Origin: a virus
Strand: one strand, 5' to 3'
Virus record (IMG/VR): IMGVR_UViG_3300009026_000010
Location: 1-62,440 of that record
DNA length: 62,440 nucleotides
The translations under genes were made by a program, and so were the position numbers. This document shows, piece by piece, positions 1 to 6,886 of the stretch (positions are counted from its first letter, which is position 1; every line of letters starts with the position of its first letter). The notes under the pieces were generated by a model. That model searched no databases and had not been told where the DNA came from. It was given only the letters and a program-made list of their open reading frames with translations.

Positions 1-83
<83 letters not shown>

Positions 84-99
84 AGTGCAGAATAACTTT

Positions 100-206
100 G
101 CTACTCAGAAGTGGAGTAGCGGAAAAACTGAGGGAGGAGGTATGTGAGTAGTACCTCCCCCTCTGCGCTAAGCCGCCGAACGTTTCGTTTCGCATCAGCG
201 CAGAGG
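100..206 (+). promoter_or_regulatory. cluster of three perfect hairpins in the left leader
   Basis: Three consecutive perfect inverted repeats occupy about 107 bases: GCTACTC/GAGTAGC (100-120, 7-nt loop), GGAGGTA/TACCTCC (136-158, 9-nt loop) and CCTCTGCGCT/AGCGCAGAGG (160-206, 27-nt loop). They lie upstream of all early genes. No convincing coding frame or sigma70 promoter is visible. A structured 5' leader, a protein-binding site or part of the DNA terminus are possible roles, none shown. Confidence 0.6.
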
Positions 207-245
207 CAAAAAGGATTCTTACCGCCCCCCGGTCACTCATCCTCC

Positions 246-275
246 CAGCTACCAAGCCCTCAGCTACCAAGCCCT
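246..275. repeat. tandem 15-bp direct repeat
   Basis: The unit CAGCTACCAAGCCCT occurs twice back to back (246-260, 261-275), and a partial third copy (CAGCTACC) follows near 285. It lies in the non-coding left leader between the hairpin cluster and the first gene. Function unknown. Confidence 0.8.
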
Positions 276-308
276 GCGTCAGCCAGCTACCTACTACTTA
301 TCATCCAA

Positions 309-329
309 GCATCATGCAGAGCATGATGC
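309..329 (+). terminator. 9-bp hairpin before the first gene
   Basis: GCATCATGC and GCATGATGC (309-317, 321-329) form a perfect stem with a 3-nt loop, followed by a pyrimidine-rich stretch without a true U-run. It could act as a weak terminator or as an mRNA 5'-end stabiliser ahead of the gene at 372. Confidence 0.35.
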
Positions 330-371
330 CTCCTTCTTCTTATGTCTTCTTCATACATAAGGAAATACATC

Positions 372-506
372 ATGTTCGTCATCGAGACCAAGCTCGCTAC
401 ACACAACGGCTTCACCATCAAGACCGAAGCACTCATGCTCTACGTCCATGGCTGTCGCTTCTGCTTAGCCATCAATGAGTACATCATCGTGGAGGCACAG
501 TCATGA
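372..506 (+). CDS. early small protein, 44 aa, unknown
   Basis: ATG at 372 is preceded by AAGGAAAT at good spacing. The frame runs 44 codons and its stop overlaps the next gene's start by four bases (ATGA), typical of a translationally coupled phage pair. The product has two cysteines (C28 and C31) in a short hydrophobic second half. No recognised domain. It is the first supported gene of the rightward early region. Confidence 0.6.
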   Translation: MFVIETKLATHNGFTIKTEALMLYVHGCRFCLAINEYIIVEAQS

Positions 507-673
507 GCACTTCTAGCCAGATGGTCGAAGCATCCAAGCAATTCAACAAGCACGTCGTTGCGCTCATCGAGTCACACTCTCTGGCGCTCAGCATGACAGA
601 CGAGAAGCAGCGTGTCGCTGCGCTCAACTACCTGAACGCCAAGCTCAGCAAGATGCTCAACCCTTCTACCTGA
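503..673 (+). CDS. early small protein, 56 aa, unknown
   Basis: It starts in the ATGA overlap with the upstream gene and encodes 56 residues with a predicted helical, slightly basic composition. A 9-bp hairpin (690-710) lies just after the stop. No family recognised. The call rests on coupling to the upstream frame and on position within a dense early operon. Confidence 0.6.
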   Translation: MSTSSQMVEASKQFNKHVVALIESHSLALSMTDEKQRVAALNYLNAKLSKMLNPST

Positions 674-689
674 CAACTAAGCTCTCAGT

Positions 690-714
690 CTCCCAGCCGG
701 AGGCTGGGAGCTTT
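690..714 (+). terminator. intergenic hairpin 1 (GCC-GGA-GGC apex)
   Basis: CTCCCAGCC (690-698), GGA loop, GGCTGGGAG (702-710), then CTTT. The same GCC-GGA-GGC apex recurs in the terminator at 1294. It is followed by TTGTGTGCCACTT, which also recurs after that terminator. Confidence 0.6.
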
Positions 715-759
715 GTCGTTGTGTGCCACTTTCGGCCACAAACATCGGAGATTTACCTC

Positions 760-993
760 ATGGCTACTTTCACTGCATTCAAAAACCTTGGCAAAGCAAT
801 CGTCGCAGACATCGCAGCTGCCAAGAACGGCGTCGTTGAGTCTGCTCAACAGCGTAAGGCTGAGCGTCAGATCGTCTCCAAGTTCAAGGAGATTCTGCGC
901 GAAGACCCAGCTGCCTGCGCCAAGGCGTTCGCTGTCATGACAGCTGACAAGCCGAAGCAGACACGCAAGCCACGCGCTGCCAAGACAGCTTAA
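760..993 (+). CDS. basic small early protein, 77 aa
   Basis: ATG at 760 is chosen over an upstream in-frame start because GGAG lies 9 nt before it and the upstream stretch is the conserved non-coding TTGTGTGCCACTT leader. The C-terminal third is Lys/Arg-rich (repeated K-x-R/R-K pairs after residue 60), suggesting nucleic-acid contact. No domain recognised. It is flanked on both sides by intergenic hairpins, so it forms its own cassette. Confidence 0.65.
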   Translation: MATFTAFKNLGKAIVADIAAAKNGVVESAQQRKAERQIVSKFKEILREDPAACAKAFAVMTADKPKQTRKPRAAKTA

Positions 994-998
994 CCACC

Positions 999-1026
999 AA
1001 GCGCTCAGCCGAAAGGCTGAGCGCTT
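999..1026 (+). terminator. intergenic hairpin 2 (GAAA tetraloop)
   Basis: AAGCGCTCAGCC (999-1010), GAAA loop, GGCTGAGCGCTT (1015-1026): a perfect 12-bp stem with a stable GNRA loop and no U-run afterwards. It sits at the same place relative to the genes as the hairpins at 690 and 1294. Confidence 0.55.
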
Positions 1027-1060
1027 AGCCTGCGTGAACCCACAACGCAGGAGCATCGCT

Positions 1061-1288
1061 ATGTTCGCTACTCTCACACACCGTCCGCAGCTGTCTTTTA
1101 ACAACAGCATCATCAATGCAACTGTCTTTGACTACGTATACGAAGGCGGTCTTGTCCAAGGCGAGTTCACTAGCGATACAAGCGGCGAAGCTTCACTCGT
1201 CATTGATACTTGCTCATTCATAACAGAGGGCAGACGATTTATTACGCATCTTCACGTAGAGATGCATTTTTATTCAGTAAACAGCTAA
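1061..1288 (+). CDS. small early protein, 75 aa, unknown
   Basis: ATG at 1061 follows GCAGGAG at 8-nt spacing; an upstream GTG at 1034 lacks such a site. The 75-residue product is polar with alternating hydrophobic positions suggestive of beta strands. No recognised motif. A terminator hairpin lies directly downstream (1294-1325). Confidence 0.6.
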   Translation: MFATLTHRPQLSFNNSIINATVFDYVYEGGLVQGEFTSDTSGEASLVIDTCSFITEGRRFITHLHVEMHFYSVNS

Positions 1289-1293
1289 CCACC

Positions 1294-1325
1294 AAGCCCT
1301 ACGCCGGAGGCGTAGGGCTTTTTTC
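1294..1325 (+). terminator. Rho-independent terminator
   Basis: AAGCCCTACGCC (1294-1305), GGA loop, GGCGTAGGGCTT (1309-1320), then a short U-run: a perfect 12-bp stem. Downstream comes TTGTGTGCCACTT, shared with the leader at about 719-731. Confidence 0.8.
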
Positions 1326-1365
1326 ATTGTGTGCCACTTCCGGCAAATCAATGGAGATTCAAACT

Positions 1366-2145
1366 ATGTACATCGAAACCGCACTCGAAGCCAACAACGG
1401 CGTAGGTAAATCAGCTCTGCGCTCAACTGCCAACTCTGCGCTCATGCGTGCTCGCGGCATCGCTCTGCGTCTGGCCAACATCGCAGTTCGTACTATCGGC
1501 AACGGCATCGACGGCTACAACGACATGCACGCTGCTCGTGACGCTGCTCGCCAAGCTGCCAGCTGGTTCAACGACACCGGCAAAGCTGCTGAGCCGCTTG
1601 AGGACACAATGCAAAGTTTGATGGCATTGTACTACTCACTGGCTGACAGGCTGAGCGAGGAAGAGTTCTTCGCTCCGATGACAATACCTGATGCATTCAG
1701 GCTCATGTCCGCACCACAGGGCGCTGAGGTTGATAGCGAGAGTGAGATAATTAAAGCGCTTGCGGAAATCAGCGGCGAGTCCGTCGAGAAGCTGCTTGAA
1801 CGAAAGGAGAAGGAGCAGGCCAAGTCAGCTGCACGCAATGCAGACATGACACCACTGGCTATGACCTTCCTCGAAGAATGCGGTGGTAACGGCGCAGACG
1901 AGGACGCTCAGTTCGACGACCTGCCGCTGAATATCCGCTTTGCAATTTTCTGCAAGGCCATCGACGGCGCAGCCAACCAGTACGACCGTGATTTGTCTCG
2001 CGCTATGAAGTTCAGCGACAGCAAGTCCGCAGTGCTGCGTAGCTTGGCAGTCAGCGACACCGCTGCTGGCAAGAACACGCTGAATGACCTGGAGGCTTCA
2101 CTGACCAAGTTCATCCAGCAACACAAGTCCGAGCTGGACATGTAA
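1366..2145 (+). CDS. early protein, 259 aa, unknown, helical
   Basis: The open frame extends upstream to 1210, but ATG 1366 has GGAG 9 nt before it and the earlier part covers the previous gene's end and a terminator, so 1366 is taken as the start. The product is predicted mainly alpha-helical with many Ala and acidic residues and no signal peptide or membrane segment. No recognised domain. It is followed by a strong hairpin (2152-2183). Internal virion and host-takeover roles are both possible; nothing decides between them. Confidence 0.75.
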   Translation: MYIETALEANNGVGKSALRSTANSALMRARGIALRLANIAVRTIGNGIDGYNDMHAARDAARQAASWFNDTGKAAEPLEDTMQSLMALYYSLADRLSEEEFFAPMTIPDAFRLMSAPQGAEVDSESEIIKALAEISGESVEKLLERKEKEQAKSAARNADMTPLAMTFLEECGGNGADEDAQFDDLPLNIRFAIFCKAIDGAANQYDRDLSRAMKFSDSKSAVLRSLAVSDTAAGKNTLNDLEASLTKFIQQHKSELDM

Positions 2146-2151
2146 CACGCC

Positions 2152-2187
2152 GAGCCACTTACACGCTTCTGTGTAGGTGGCTCGTTT
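2152..2187 (+). terminator. terminator-like hairpin
   Basis: GAGCCACTTACAC (2152-2164) pairs with GTGTAGGTGGCTC (2171-2183) through 13 positions with one U-G wobble, 6-nt loop, followed by GTTTCC. It closes the 1366-2145 cassette. Confidence 0.65.
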
Positions 2188-2247
2188 CCGCAAAACCCAG
2201 GGCCTTATGGGATGCCTTAAAAATCAAGCACTTAGGAGCACTACACC

Positions 2248-2634
2248 ATGACACTTAAAGTTGGCGATACAGTACCAGTAAGCTTTAACAACACAGCTGC
2301 TTACAAAGAGCACGTACTTCCTCTCATCAACCAGCTCAAAGCCGCAGCGGATGAGCACGATATCGCTCTGACTGTTATCGCTACGACACAACGCGAGCGA
2401 GAACAAAAAGACAAAGGGTTCGTAGAAGAAGCGAACACACATGTCACTTCTGTCAACCTGCAGATGCACAGCTCAACCGTTGCAATCTTCATGATTGCGC
2501 TCCAAGAGTCTTCGCGTAACGCTAACGAAGCTTCAAGCACGACACAACTGCTTGCAGAGTCCATGATGAAAGGAATCCAAGTTGTAGAGCAAATGACACA
2601 AGAAACTTTCAAAGGCACTTGTAAGTTCTTGTAA
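2248..2634 (+). CDS. small early protein, 128 aa, paralogue of 5394-5858
   Basis: ATG 2248 is preceded by TTAGGAGC. The product shares a pattern with the protein at 5394: a Tyr, then PLI-x-QL, an EH pair about ten residues later, an arginine-rich step, an N-x-x-VT element, and a hydrophobic helix. This suggests an in-genome gene family, though similarity is limited. No known function. It is the last gene before the 500-bp non-coding stretch containing the first iteron module. Confidence 0.75.
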   Translation: MTLKVGDTVPVSFNNTAAYKEHVLPLINQLKAAADEHDIALTVIATTQREREQKDKGFVEEANTHVTSVNLQMHSSTVAIFMIALQESSRNANEASSTTQLLAESMMKGIQVVEQMTQETFKGTCKFL

Positions 2635-2649
2635 TCATTGACATTCAAC

Positions 2650-2673
2650 CATGTAGACCACTCGGTCTACATG
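2650..2673 (+). terminator. 10-bp hairpin after the early cassette
   Basis: CATGTAGACC (2650-2659), ACTC loop, GGTCTACATG (2664-2673): a perfect stem without a U-run, just after the stop at 2634. It separates the early genes from the iteron module. Confidence 0.55.
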
Positions 2674-2705
2674 ACCTAAAAATATAGTCTAACTCACCTC
2701 CCACC

Positions 2706-3027
2706 ATGCGGTTACGTTGTTACGATCTTCACCCATATCCCCATCAACTTCGTAACAACTCCTCAACAGCTCTATTTCGGGGCTTTCAGCCTATATATTC
2801 TATATTTGTTACGATATTAACGAAATACGAAGTAGAAACTGTATTACAGAAAAAATTTAGTCCTTCACAACTTTTTTTATTTCTGTAAAACAAGTTCAAA
2901 GATCGTAACATCGTAACGGACAATCCGTGCAACAATGCAGCCGCTCTAGCACGGGGCTTTGAACCTTGTTACGTTTTTAATAAAATTCCGTAACAAGCCT
3001 TAAAATTTCGTAACATCGTAACAAACG
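2706..3027. repeat. iteron-like module A, candidate replication origin
   Basis: The 2635-3134 gap holds repeated GTTACG/CGTAAC elements near 2711, 2719, 2751, 2808, 2903, 2911, 2968, 2989, 3009 and 3017. Two of the pairs have the form CGTAACATCGTAAC. A dyad CTTGTTACG/CGTAACAAG spans 2965-2997, and an AT-rich stretch lies at about 2795-2890. The same order of elements appears, inverted and diverged, at 33695-34025. Iterons plus an AT-rich segment plus dyads suit a replication origin recognised by the phage PrimPol-SF3 helicase. That role is inference. Confidence 0.6.
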
Positions 3028-3134
3028 CCTACAAGCCACCTTCCTGCGTTTTTAGCCCCTACCCGCTACCATCGTAGCTCCAACAGCTGAAAACGTCTCT
3101 ATCAAGCTCCTGCTCAGCCACAGAGGTCACAACC

Positions 3135-3464
3135 ATGCTTCTCTCAGCCCTTTTTCTCGGCTTCTTCCGCGCACTAGGTATCTTCATCACTCTGATTCGT
3201 TGCCCTCGGATGCTCGTCTTGCAATTATTGGGCCATGCTTGGGTACTTGATATCATAATGTCATCACTCATGTTCGCCATGCACTGGGGAACTGCCATCG
3301 GTGGTTTCAGTGCTGTCATCGCCGCTCTCTTCTGCTCACTCGGCATCACACTCTGTAAAGGATCACTCGGTTACATCCAATCTGGCACCTATTACAAAGG
3401 CTGGTTTGGTGACACACGACCCGCAGACAAACGCAACAAACATCCAATATCGAAGCCACTATGA
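3135..3464 (+). CDS. small membrane protein, 109 aa
   Basis: ATG 3135 follows AGAGG. Two or three hydrophobic segments (about residues 1-22, 27-52 and 55-75) and a polar C-terminus indicate an inner-membrane protein. The stop overlaps the next ATG (ATGA at 3461), starting a chain of five coupled or abutting genes to 4616. Small membrane proteins of this type are common in podovirus early regions, but no function is known to me. Confidence 0.75.
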   Translation: MLLSALFLGFFRALGIFITLIRCPRMLVLQLLGHAWVLDIIMSSLMFAMHWGTAIGGFSAVIAALFCSLGITLCKGSLGYIQSGTYYKGWFGDTRPADKRNKHPISKPL

Positions 3465-3598
3465 CCCAACGCACTCTTCCTCTACCCAACCAACCACTCA
3501 AGCTTCCAGCTCATGTCCCAGTGTTCTGCCGTCGAACGCGGCAGGACATCAAGACATGTACGTGCTTGCGTTGCACAGCTCTGAGGACAGCAACATGA
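3461..3598 (+). CDS. Cys-rich microprotein, 45 aa
   Basis: Four-base overlaps with both neighbours (3461 and 3595) support this short gene. The product is proline-rich at the N-terminus and basic, with a CTCLRC cluster and a further upstream Cys, so it may bind a metal ion. No family recognised. Confidence 0.5.
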   Translation: MTQRTLPLPNQPLKLPAHVPVFCRRTRQDIKTCTCLRCTALRTAT

Positions 3599-3801
3599 TG
3601 GAAATAACATTCATAGACCTACTGATCTTCGCTTGCTGGGTAGCCATGTTCTACGCCTATTACTATTTCATTCCTCTACTATGGAAAGGTTTGGCTCCCA
3701 GCTACCCAACATTGCTACATATGACCAACTGTGCAAAATTCGCATCAGCCCTTGTAGCTATAGAAATTACCCACGCCTACCTACTGAGACTTCAAACATG
3801 A
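3595..3801 (+). CDS. small membrane protein, 68 aa
   Basis: ATG 3595 sits in an ATGA overlap and has GAGGAC six bases before it; a second ATG is adjacent at 3598. The product has one strongly hydrophobic aromatic segment (about residues 4-30) and a weaker second one. Its stop overlaps the next start at 3798. Confidence 0.6.
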   Translation: MMEITFIDLLIFACWVAMFYAYYYFIPLLWKGLAPSYPTLLHMTNCAKFASALVAIEITHAYLLRLQT

Positions 3802-4133
3802 GCGACATCTACCAAGCTACCTACGACGCAGTACTCAAAAAACTATTCAACTGTGACATTGGGTCAGCGGTTAGTGACGCCATCCACAACTCAGCCATTG
3901 ACCACACAGCTACTATCGCTGGAGCTGCCATACAAGAACTGGCTATGGAGGTAGCGAACTCGCTTCAACGCCCTTCAGTCCTGTTCAAGCCAGAACTCTA
4001 TATCGTCGATAACAAATGGTGTGCTCAATACGGCGCAATCATGAACGGTTATGGAGATACACCAGCTGAGGCTATGGCTGATTTCGATACCAACTGGAAC
4101 GCACTCACAGTGCAAATTGCGGAGCACATGTAG
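3798..4133 (+). CDS. early protein, 111 aa, unknown
   Basis: The start in the ATGA overlap at 3798 is preferred to longer in-frame extensions, which would run through the preceding gene. Soluble. The C-terminal half shows a pattern of W-C-A-x-Y-G, then G-x-T-P-x-E-A and a final helix with W, resembling short phage proteins that present a beta-hairpin before a helix (the DUF2591-like layout). This assignment is tentative. Confidence 0.65.
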   Translation: MSDIYQATYDAVLKKLFNCDIGSAVSDAIHNSAIDHTATIAGAAIQELAMEVANSLQRPSVLFKPELYIVDNKWCAQYGAIMNGYGDTPAEAMADFDTNWNALTVQIAEHM

Positions 4134-4134
4134 T

Positions 4135-4347
4135 ATGTCAGACTGCACAATACTACTTGTACTGCTCACCGCTGCCATAGTAGCTATGGTTACGGCACTC
4201 ATTTTTTCTGTGATCGGTGTATACACACGGAATACAAAAGAACAGAACTTCTTGCTCACATCAGCTGGAGTGCTTGCTATAACAAGTGTTTTACTGTGCT
4301 TTGCCTATTTCCTCTTCGACATGTCTATGAGGTTTCCACCACCATGA
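4135..4347 (+). CDS. small membrane protein, 70 aa
   Basis: The ATG lies two bases after the preceding stop. Two hydrophobic segments (about residues 4-28 and 40-62) are linked by a short polar stretch. The stop is in a four-base overlap with the next gene. Probably inner membrane; function unknown. Confidence 0.65.
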   Translation: MSDCTILLVLLTAAIVAMVTALIFSVIGVYTRNTKEQNFLLTSAGVLAITSVLLCFAYFLFDMSMRFPPP

Positions 4348-4616
4348 TGCTATTCCTTACAATCTGCGCATGGCTTCTCTTAACGGTATTCATGTTGTAT
4401 CTCACGTGGATACTCGTGGACTACCACAGCCAAAAGGCAAAAATAATAGCTAGTGTCACATTATTCTTGTGTCTAGCATTCACTATCACCTTTATTGTCA
4501 GATACGAACAAAAATATCCGTGTCTGAAGTACGAAACCACCATGCAGTACGACCCTGCTACCAAGATGATGAGGCCAATGCGTATATGTACTCAACGCGG
4601 TGAATGGGTTGAATAA
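4344..4616 (+). CDS. small membrane protein, 90 aa
   Basis: It begins in an ATGA overlap. Two transmembrane segments (about residues 2-24 and 33-53) are followed by a soluble tail with two Cys and a basic stretch. It is the last gene of the coupled membrane-protein set starting at 3135; a structured non-coding stretch follows. Confidence 0.65.
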   Translation: MMLFLTICAWLLLTVFMLYLTWILVDYHSQKAKIIASVTLFLCLAFTITFIVRYEQKYPCLKYETTMQYDPATKMMRPMRICTQRGEWVE

Positions 4617-4620
4617 CTAA

Positions 4621-4831
4621 CCATCCATGTGGATAGGAGGTGTGTCATGTAACCTGCGACCCTTAAACCGGCGCAAAAAACTCTGCAGTTGGACATCCAC
4701 GTCCCTTACTGACTGTAGAGTTCACATATAAGGGCGGTGAGCTTGGCGACCTCTTTAGGAATCAATAGCCACGTCGAAACTGGTGTAGTACCGCAGTAGC
4801 TAAGAAACCCGGCCTATGTGTCGGGTTTTTT
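4621..4831 (+). ncRNA. candidate structured RNA ending in a terminator
   Basis: The 4617-4887 gap contains AACTCTGCAGT (4679-4689) pairing with ACTGTAGAGTT (4712-4722) over 11 positions with one G-U wobble. Inside its loop is a nested GGAC/GTCC hairpin (4691-4704). A small ATCCA/TGGAT hairpin lies near 4623, and a Rho-independent terminator ends the stretch at 4831. No coding frame is evident. It could be a small RNA, or the leader of the downstream antirestriction gene read through the terminator. No family recognised. Confidence 0.4.
4805..4831 (+). terminator. Rho-independent terminator
   Basis: AAACCCG (4805-4811) and CGGGTTT (4822-4828) form the stem, followed by Us to 4831. It ends whatever is transcribed across 4344-4800 and precedes the KlcA-like gene. 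Confidence 0.75.
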
Positions 4832-4887
4832 AGTGAGTTCATCACGAACATCTACATACTACATACTAACCAGCACAGGTACTCAAC

Positions 4888-5370
4888 ATGTCTGAAGAAA
4901 CAACTCCTGTATCACAAATCCATGTTTTCACTGATACAGGACCAGCACAACTCGCTGCTATGCGTAAAATCTTCACTCCTGTGCTTGTACCTTTGTTCGA
5001 AGCTATGGTGTACGCCATGGCATCCAAGACTGCCAAGAACTACGACGGTGGTATCTGGACACTGGTAACAAACGAAGAAGGCACTGCAGGCTTCATCTTC
5101 CCAGCTGTCGACGACCAAACAACCTATGATGTAGCAGTTGATACGAACTACTACACCAACGCCACCATGGACCCAGTGTCCTTTGGGGCAGCTGTCAGCC
5201 TCACAGCTATTAACCACATCAGTTGGATGATGGCAGAGTCCCAACAAAACAACGAAGACGTAGTGGCTATGTACTACAACATGCGTAATTTCGTATTTGA
5301 CCTCAGTGAAGGCCAATACGACACGTCATTGACGCTCAATGGCGCAGAAGTAGCTCGCTACATCGACTGA
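4888..5370 (+). CDS. klcA: antirestriction protein, KlcA/ArdB family
   Basis: The 160-aa product matches the KlcA/ArdB family in length and layout: an N-terminal helix, the signature Y-x-GG-x-W (Y52, GG54-55, W57), G-F-x-x-P (about 68-72), then F-G-x-x-x-x-L-x-A near the centre and a final helix ending in an I-D pair. ArdB-type proteins relieve type I restriction in vivo, by a mechanism distinct from the DNA-mimic ArdA. Here it would protect incoming phage DNA. Early location and its own upstream terminator suggest separate expression. The family call is firm; activity is inferred. Confidence 0.85.
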   Translation: MSEETTPVSQIHVFTDTGPAQLAAMRKIFTPVLVPLFEAMVYAMASKTAKNYDGGIWTLVTNEEGTAGFIFPAVDDQTTYDVAVDTNYYTNATMDPVSFGAAVSLTAINHISWMMAESQQNNEDVVAMYYNMRNFVFDLSEGQYDTSLTLNGAEVARYID

Positions 5371-5393
5371 TTTATTACTCAAGGAATACCGCC

Positions 5394-5858
5394 ATGCCCA
5401 TTCCAGAAAACGGCAGCACATCAGCTATGATCGCAAATTTCAGTAAAGAAGCAGTTTTCGATAAATATGCACAACCTCTCATCACACAGTTGATCGAGGT
5501 ATGCCAAGAACACGGCCTTGGCTTGTTTGCCATTTGCTGCTATGAACGCCGTCTTGAAATTGTCGGCCAGAACGAAGACAGCATGAGCACAACCGAAAAT
5601 ACCGGTACCAACGTCACCAAAATGAATCTTTTGCAGCTCAGTACTCATGCTCGTCTGGCTACTCTGTTCTACAAAATGTTGAACGACGATCCTACTTTGT
5701 TTGATAACCCTATGAAACTGCTTATGACTCTCAAAGCAGGTGAACAGGTTGTTACTGAGCACAACCAAGAACTGCTCGCAAAATCACCAACACCATGCGG
5801 TGAAGAAGCTGCGCAATTCATGAGTAAACTTATGGATGAAATTGGAGAACAAAAGTAA
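5394..5858 (+). CDS. early protein, 154 aa, paralogue of 2248-2634
   Basis: ATG 5394 follows AAGGAAT. The N-terminal half repeats the layout of the 128-aa protein at 2248: Y-x-x-PLI-x-QL, EH, then N-x-VT-x-x-N-L and a hydrophobic helix. The C-terminus is acidic. Its stop overlaps the next ATG (TAATG). No function known; duplicated early genes flanking KlcA hint at host-interaction proteins. Confidence 0.75.
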   Translation: MPIPENGSTSAMIANFSKEAVFDKYAQPLITQLIEVCQEHGLGLFAICCYERRLEIVGQNEDSMSTTENTGTNVTKMNLLQLSTHARLATLFYKMLNDDPTLFDNPMKLLMTLKAGEQVVTEHNQELLAKSPTPCGEEAAQFMSKLMDEIGEQK

Positions 5859-6271
5859 TGAGCGAATTTTCTCAAATCGACTCGCCGAAATACCAATCTT
5901 GTTTGGGTACAGCTGCTGAAGTTGACCGTAAAGAACTTCCTTACTTGTTGATATATAAGGGAGACGGTCAGCACCATGCACATCTGTGTGTAAAAAGTAA
6001 AGCCGAACACATCAGCTTTATTATTAGTGGTATCCAAGGTATTGGTGGCCATATCGCCAGTAATATCGAAGAATCTGAACCTCATCCTATGCATAACATG
6101 GGTTTTACAAGAGACATACAAGACCTTATAACCGGTATGTCTGCGGTAGTAATGACCATTATCGACAAACTTCCACATGCCGAAGCTCGTGCTTTCATCG
6201 AAATGACAGCTTTAACCGTTATCAAAGCCAAAGAACAGAAATTTGGAGAAGACAATGACGATAAAGCGTGA
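5858..6271 (+). CDS. early protein, 137 aa, unknown
   Basis: Coupled to the upstream gene through TAATG at 5856-5860. N-terminal beta-rich part (about 1-60), C-terminal helical part with a hydrophobic segment (about 85-105) and a charged tail. It overlaps the next gene, whose ATG is at 6255. No domain recognised. Confidence 0.7.
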   Translation: MSEFSQIDSPKYQSCLGTAAEVDRKELPYLLIYKGDGQHHAHLCVKSKAEHISFIISGIQGIGGHIASNIEESEPHPMHNMGFTRDIQDLITGMSAVVMTIIDKLPHAEARAFIEMTALTVIKAKEQKFGEDNDDKA

Positions 6272-6731
6272 GTCATTCAAAGCTATAAATCTCACTGATG
6301 ACAACTCAGCCCATGAAGAAGCAAAAACACTAATTAACAAGCACGCTGAAATCATCAACGGCATGGCAGCACCTTCTTTTTTACTTGCCTACACTGATGC
6401 CAATAACAACGGCACGGATAAAGCCCAAGGAACAGCCATCGGTGCTGGAACACGCGAAGACATCGCAGAGCTTGTCGAGAACGTGGTCAACATGCATGGG
6501 GTAGCTATCACCACTATCGACGGTGTGTTTGATGATCTATGCCCCGAAGAAGTCTTCCTCGCTGGTGCCATGGACATCATGCTTACTTACATGATGGACA
6601 GGATACAAGATGGCCAAGCTGAGCAAGTTAAGAAGTTCCTTGACGACCTTCCGCTGATCGTCAAAGAAACTATCGACATGTGCGAAGAGAAACTCACACC
6701 TTCGTCTCCTTCTTCCGAATCCATCCACTAA
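6255..6731 (+). CDS. early protein, 158 aa, unknown, acidic
   Basis: ATG 6255 is chosen over an upstream TTG because GGAG lies six bases before it. Predicted alpha/beta with a long acidic C-terminal helix region. Its stop overlaps the next ATG (TAATG at 6729). It shares a general layout with the 5858 product (N-terminal strands, C-terminal helices), but homology is not clear. Confidence 0.7.
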   Translation: MTIKRESFKAINLTDDNSAHEEAKTLINKHAEIINGMAAPSFLLAYTDANNNGTDKAQGTAIGAGTREDIAELVENVVNMHGVAITTIDGVFDDLCPEEVFLAGAMDIMLTYMMDRIQDGQAEQVKKFLDDLPLIVKETIDMCEEKLTPSSPSSESIH

Positions 6732-6886
6732 TGGGCGCTACACGCCTATTTCCCTGTAGCCGTAAACGCTTTGCTTCTATTGAGCAAGCACGCACGGCTG
6801 CTTACTCCATGGCTGCACGTTCACAGGCTCATGTACAACCTGAGCCTTGCAGCCACTGTAACGGATACCACTTGAGGAAAGCGTAA
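6731..6886 (+). CDS. zinc-finger microprotein, 51 aa
   Basis: A TAATG overlap at 6729 sets the start. The product begins with F-P-C, has a basic Ala-rich helix and ends with C-S-H-C-N-G-Y-H-L, a CxxCxxxH arrangement followed by basic residues. That is the usual look of short phage zinc-finger proteins. Probably binds zinc; target unknown. It overlaps the next gene by one base. Confidence 0.65.
   Translation: MGATRLFPCSRKRFASIEQARTAAYSMAARSQAHVQPEPCSHCNGYHLRKA

Noticed and set aside
144-326. A 60-codon frame in the left leader
   Set aside because: It runs through the hairpin cluster and the tandem repeat, with no ribosome site at a sensible distance and low-complexity Ser/Pro composition.
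2706-2888. A 60-codon frame in module A similar to a 64-codon frame in module B
   Set aside because: The protein similarity (L-R-C-Y-D-L, V-T-I-x-T-K-Y-E) follows from the shared repeat DNA. Neither frame has a ribosome site; it is evidence of module homology, not of a gene.
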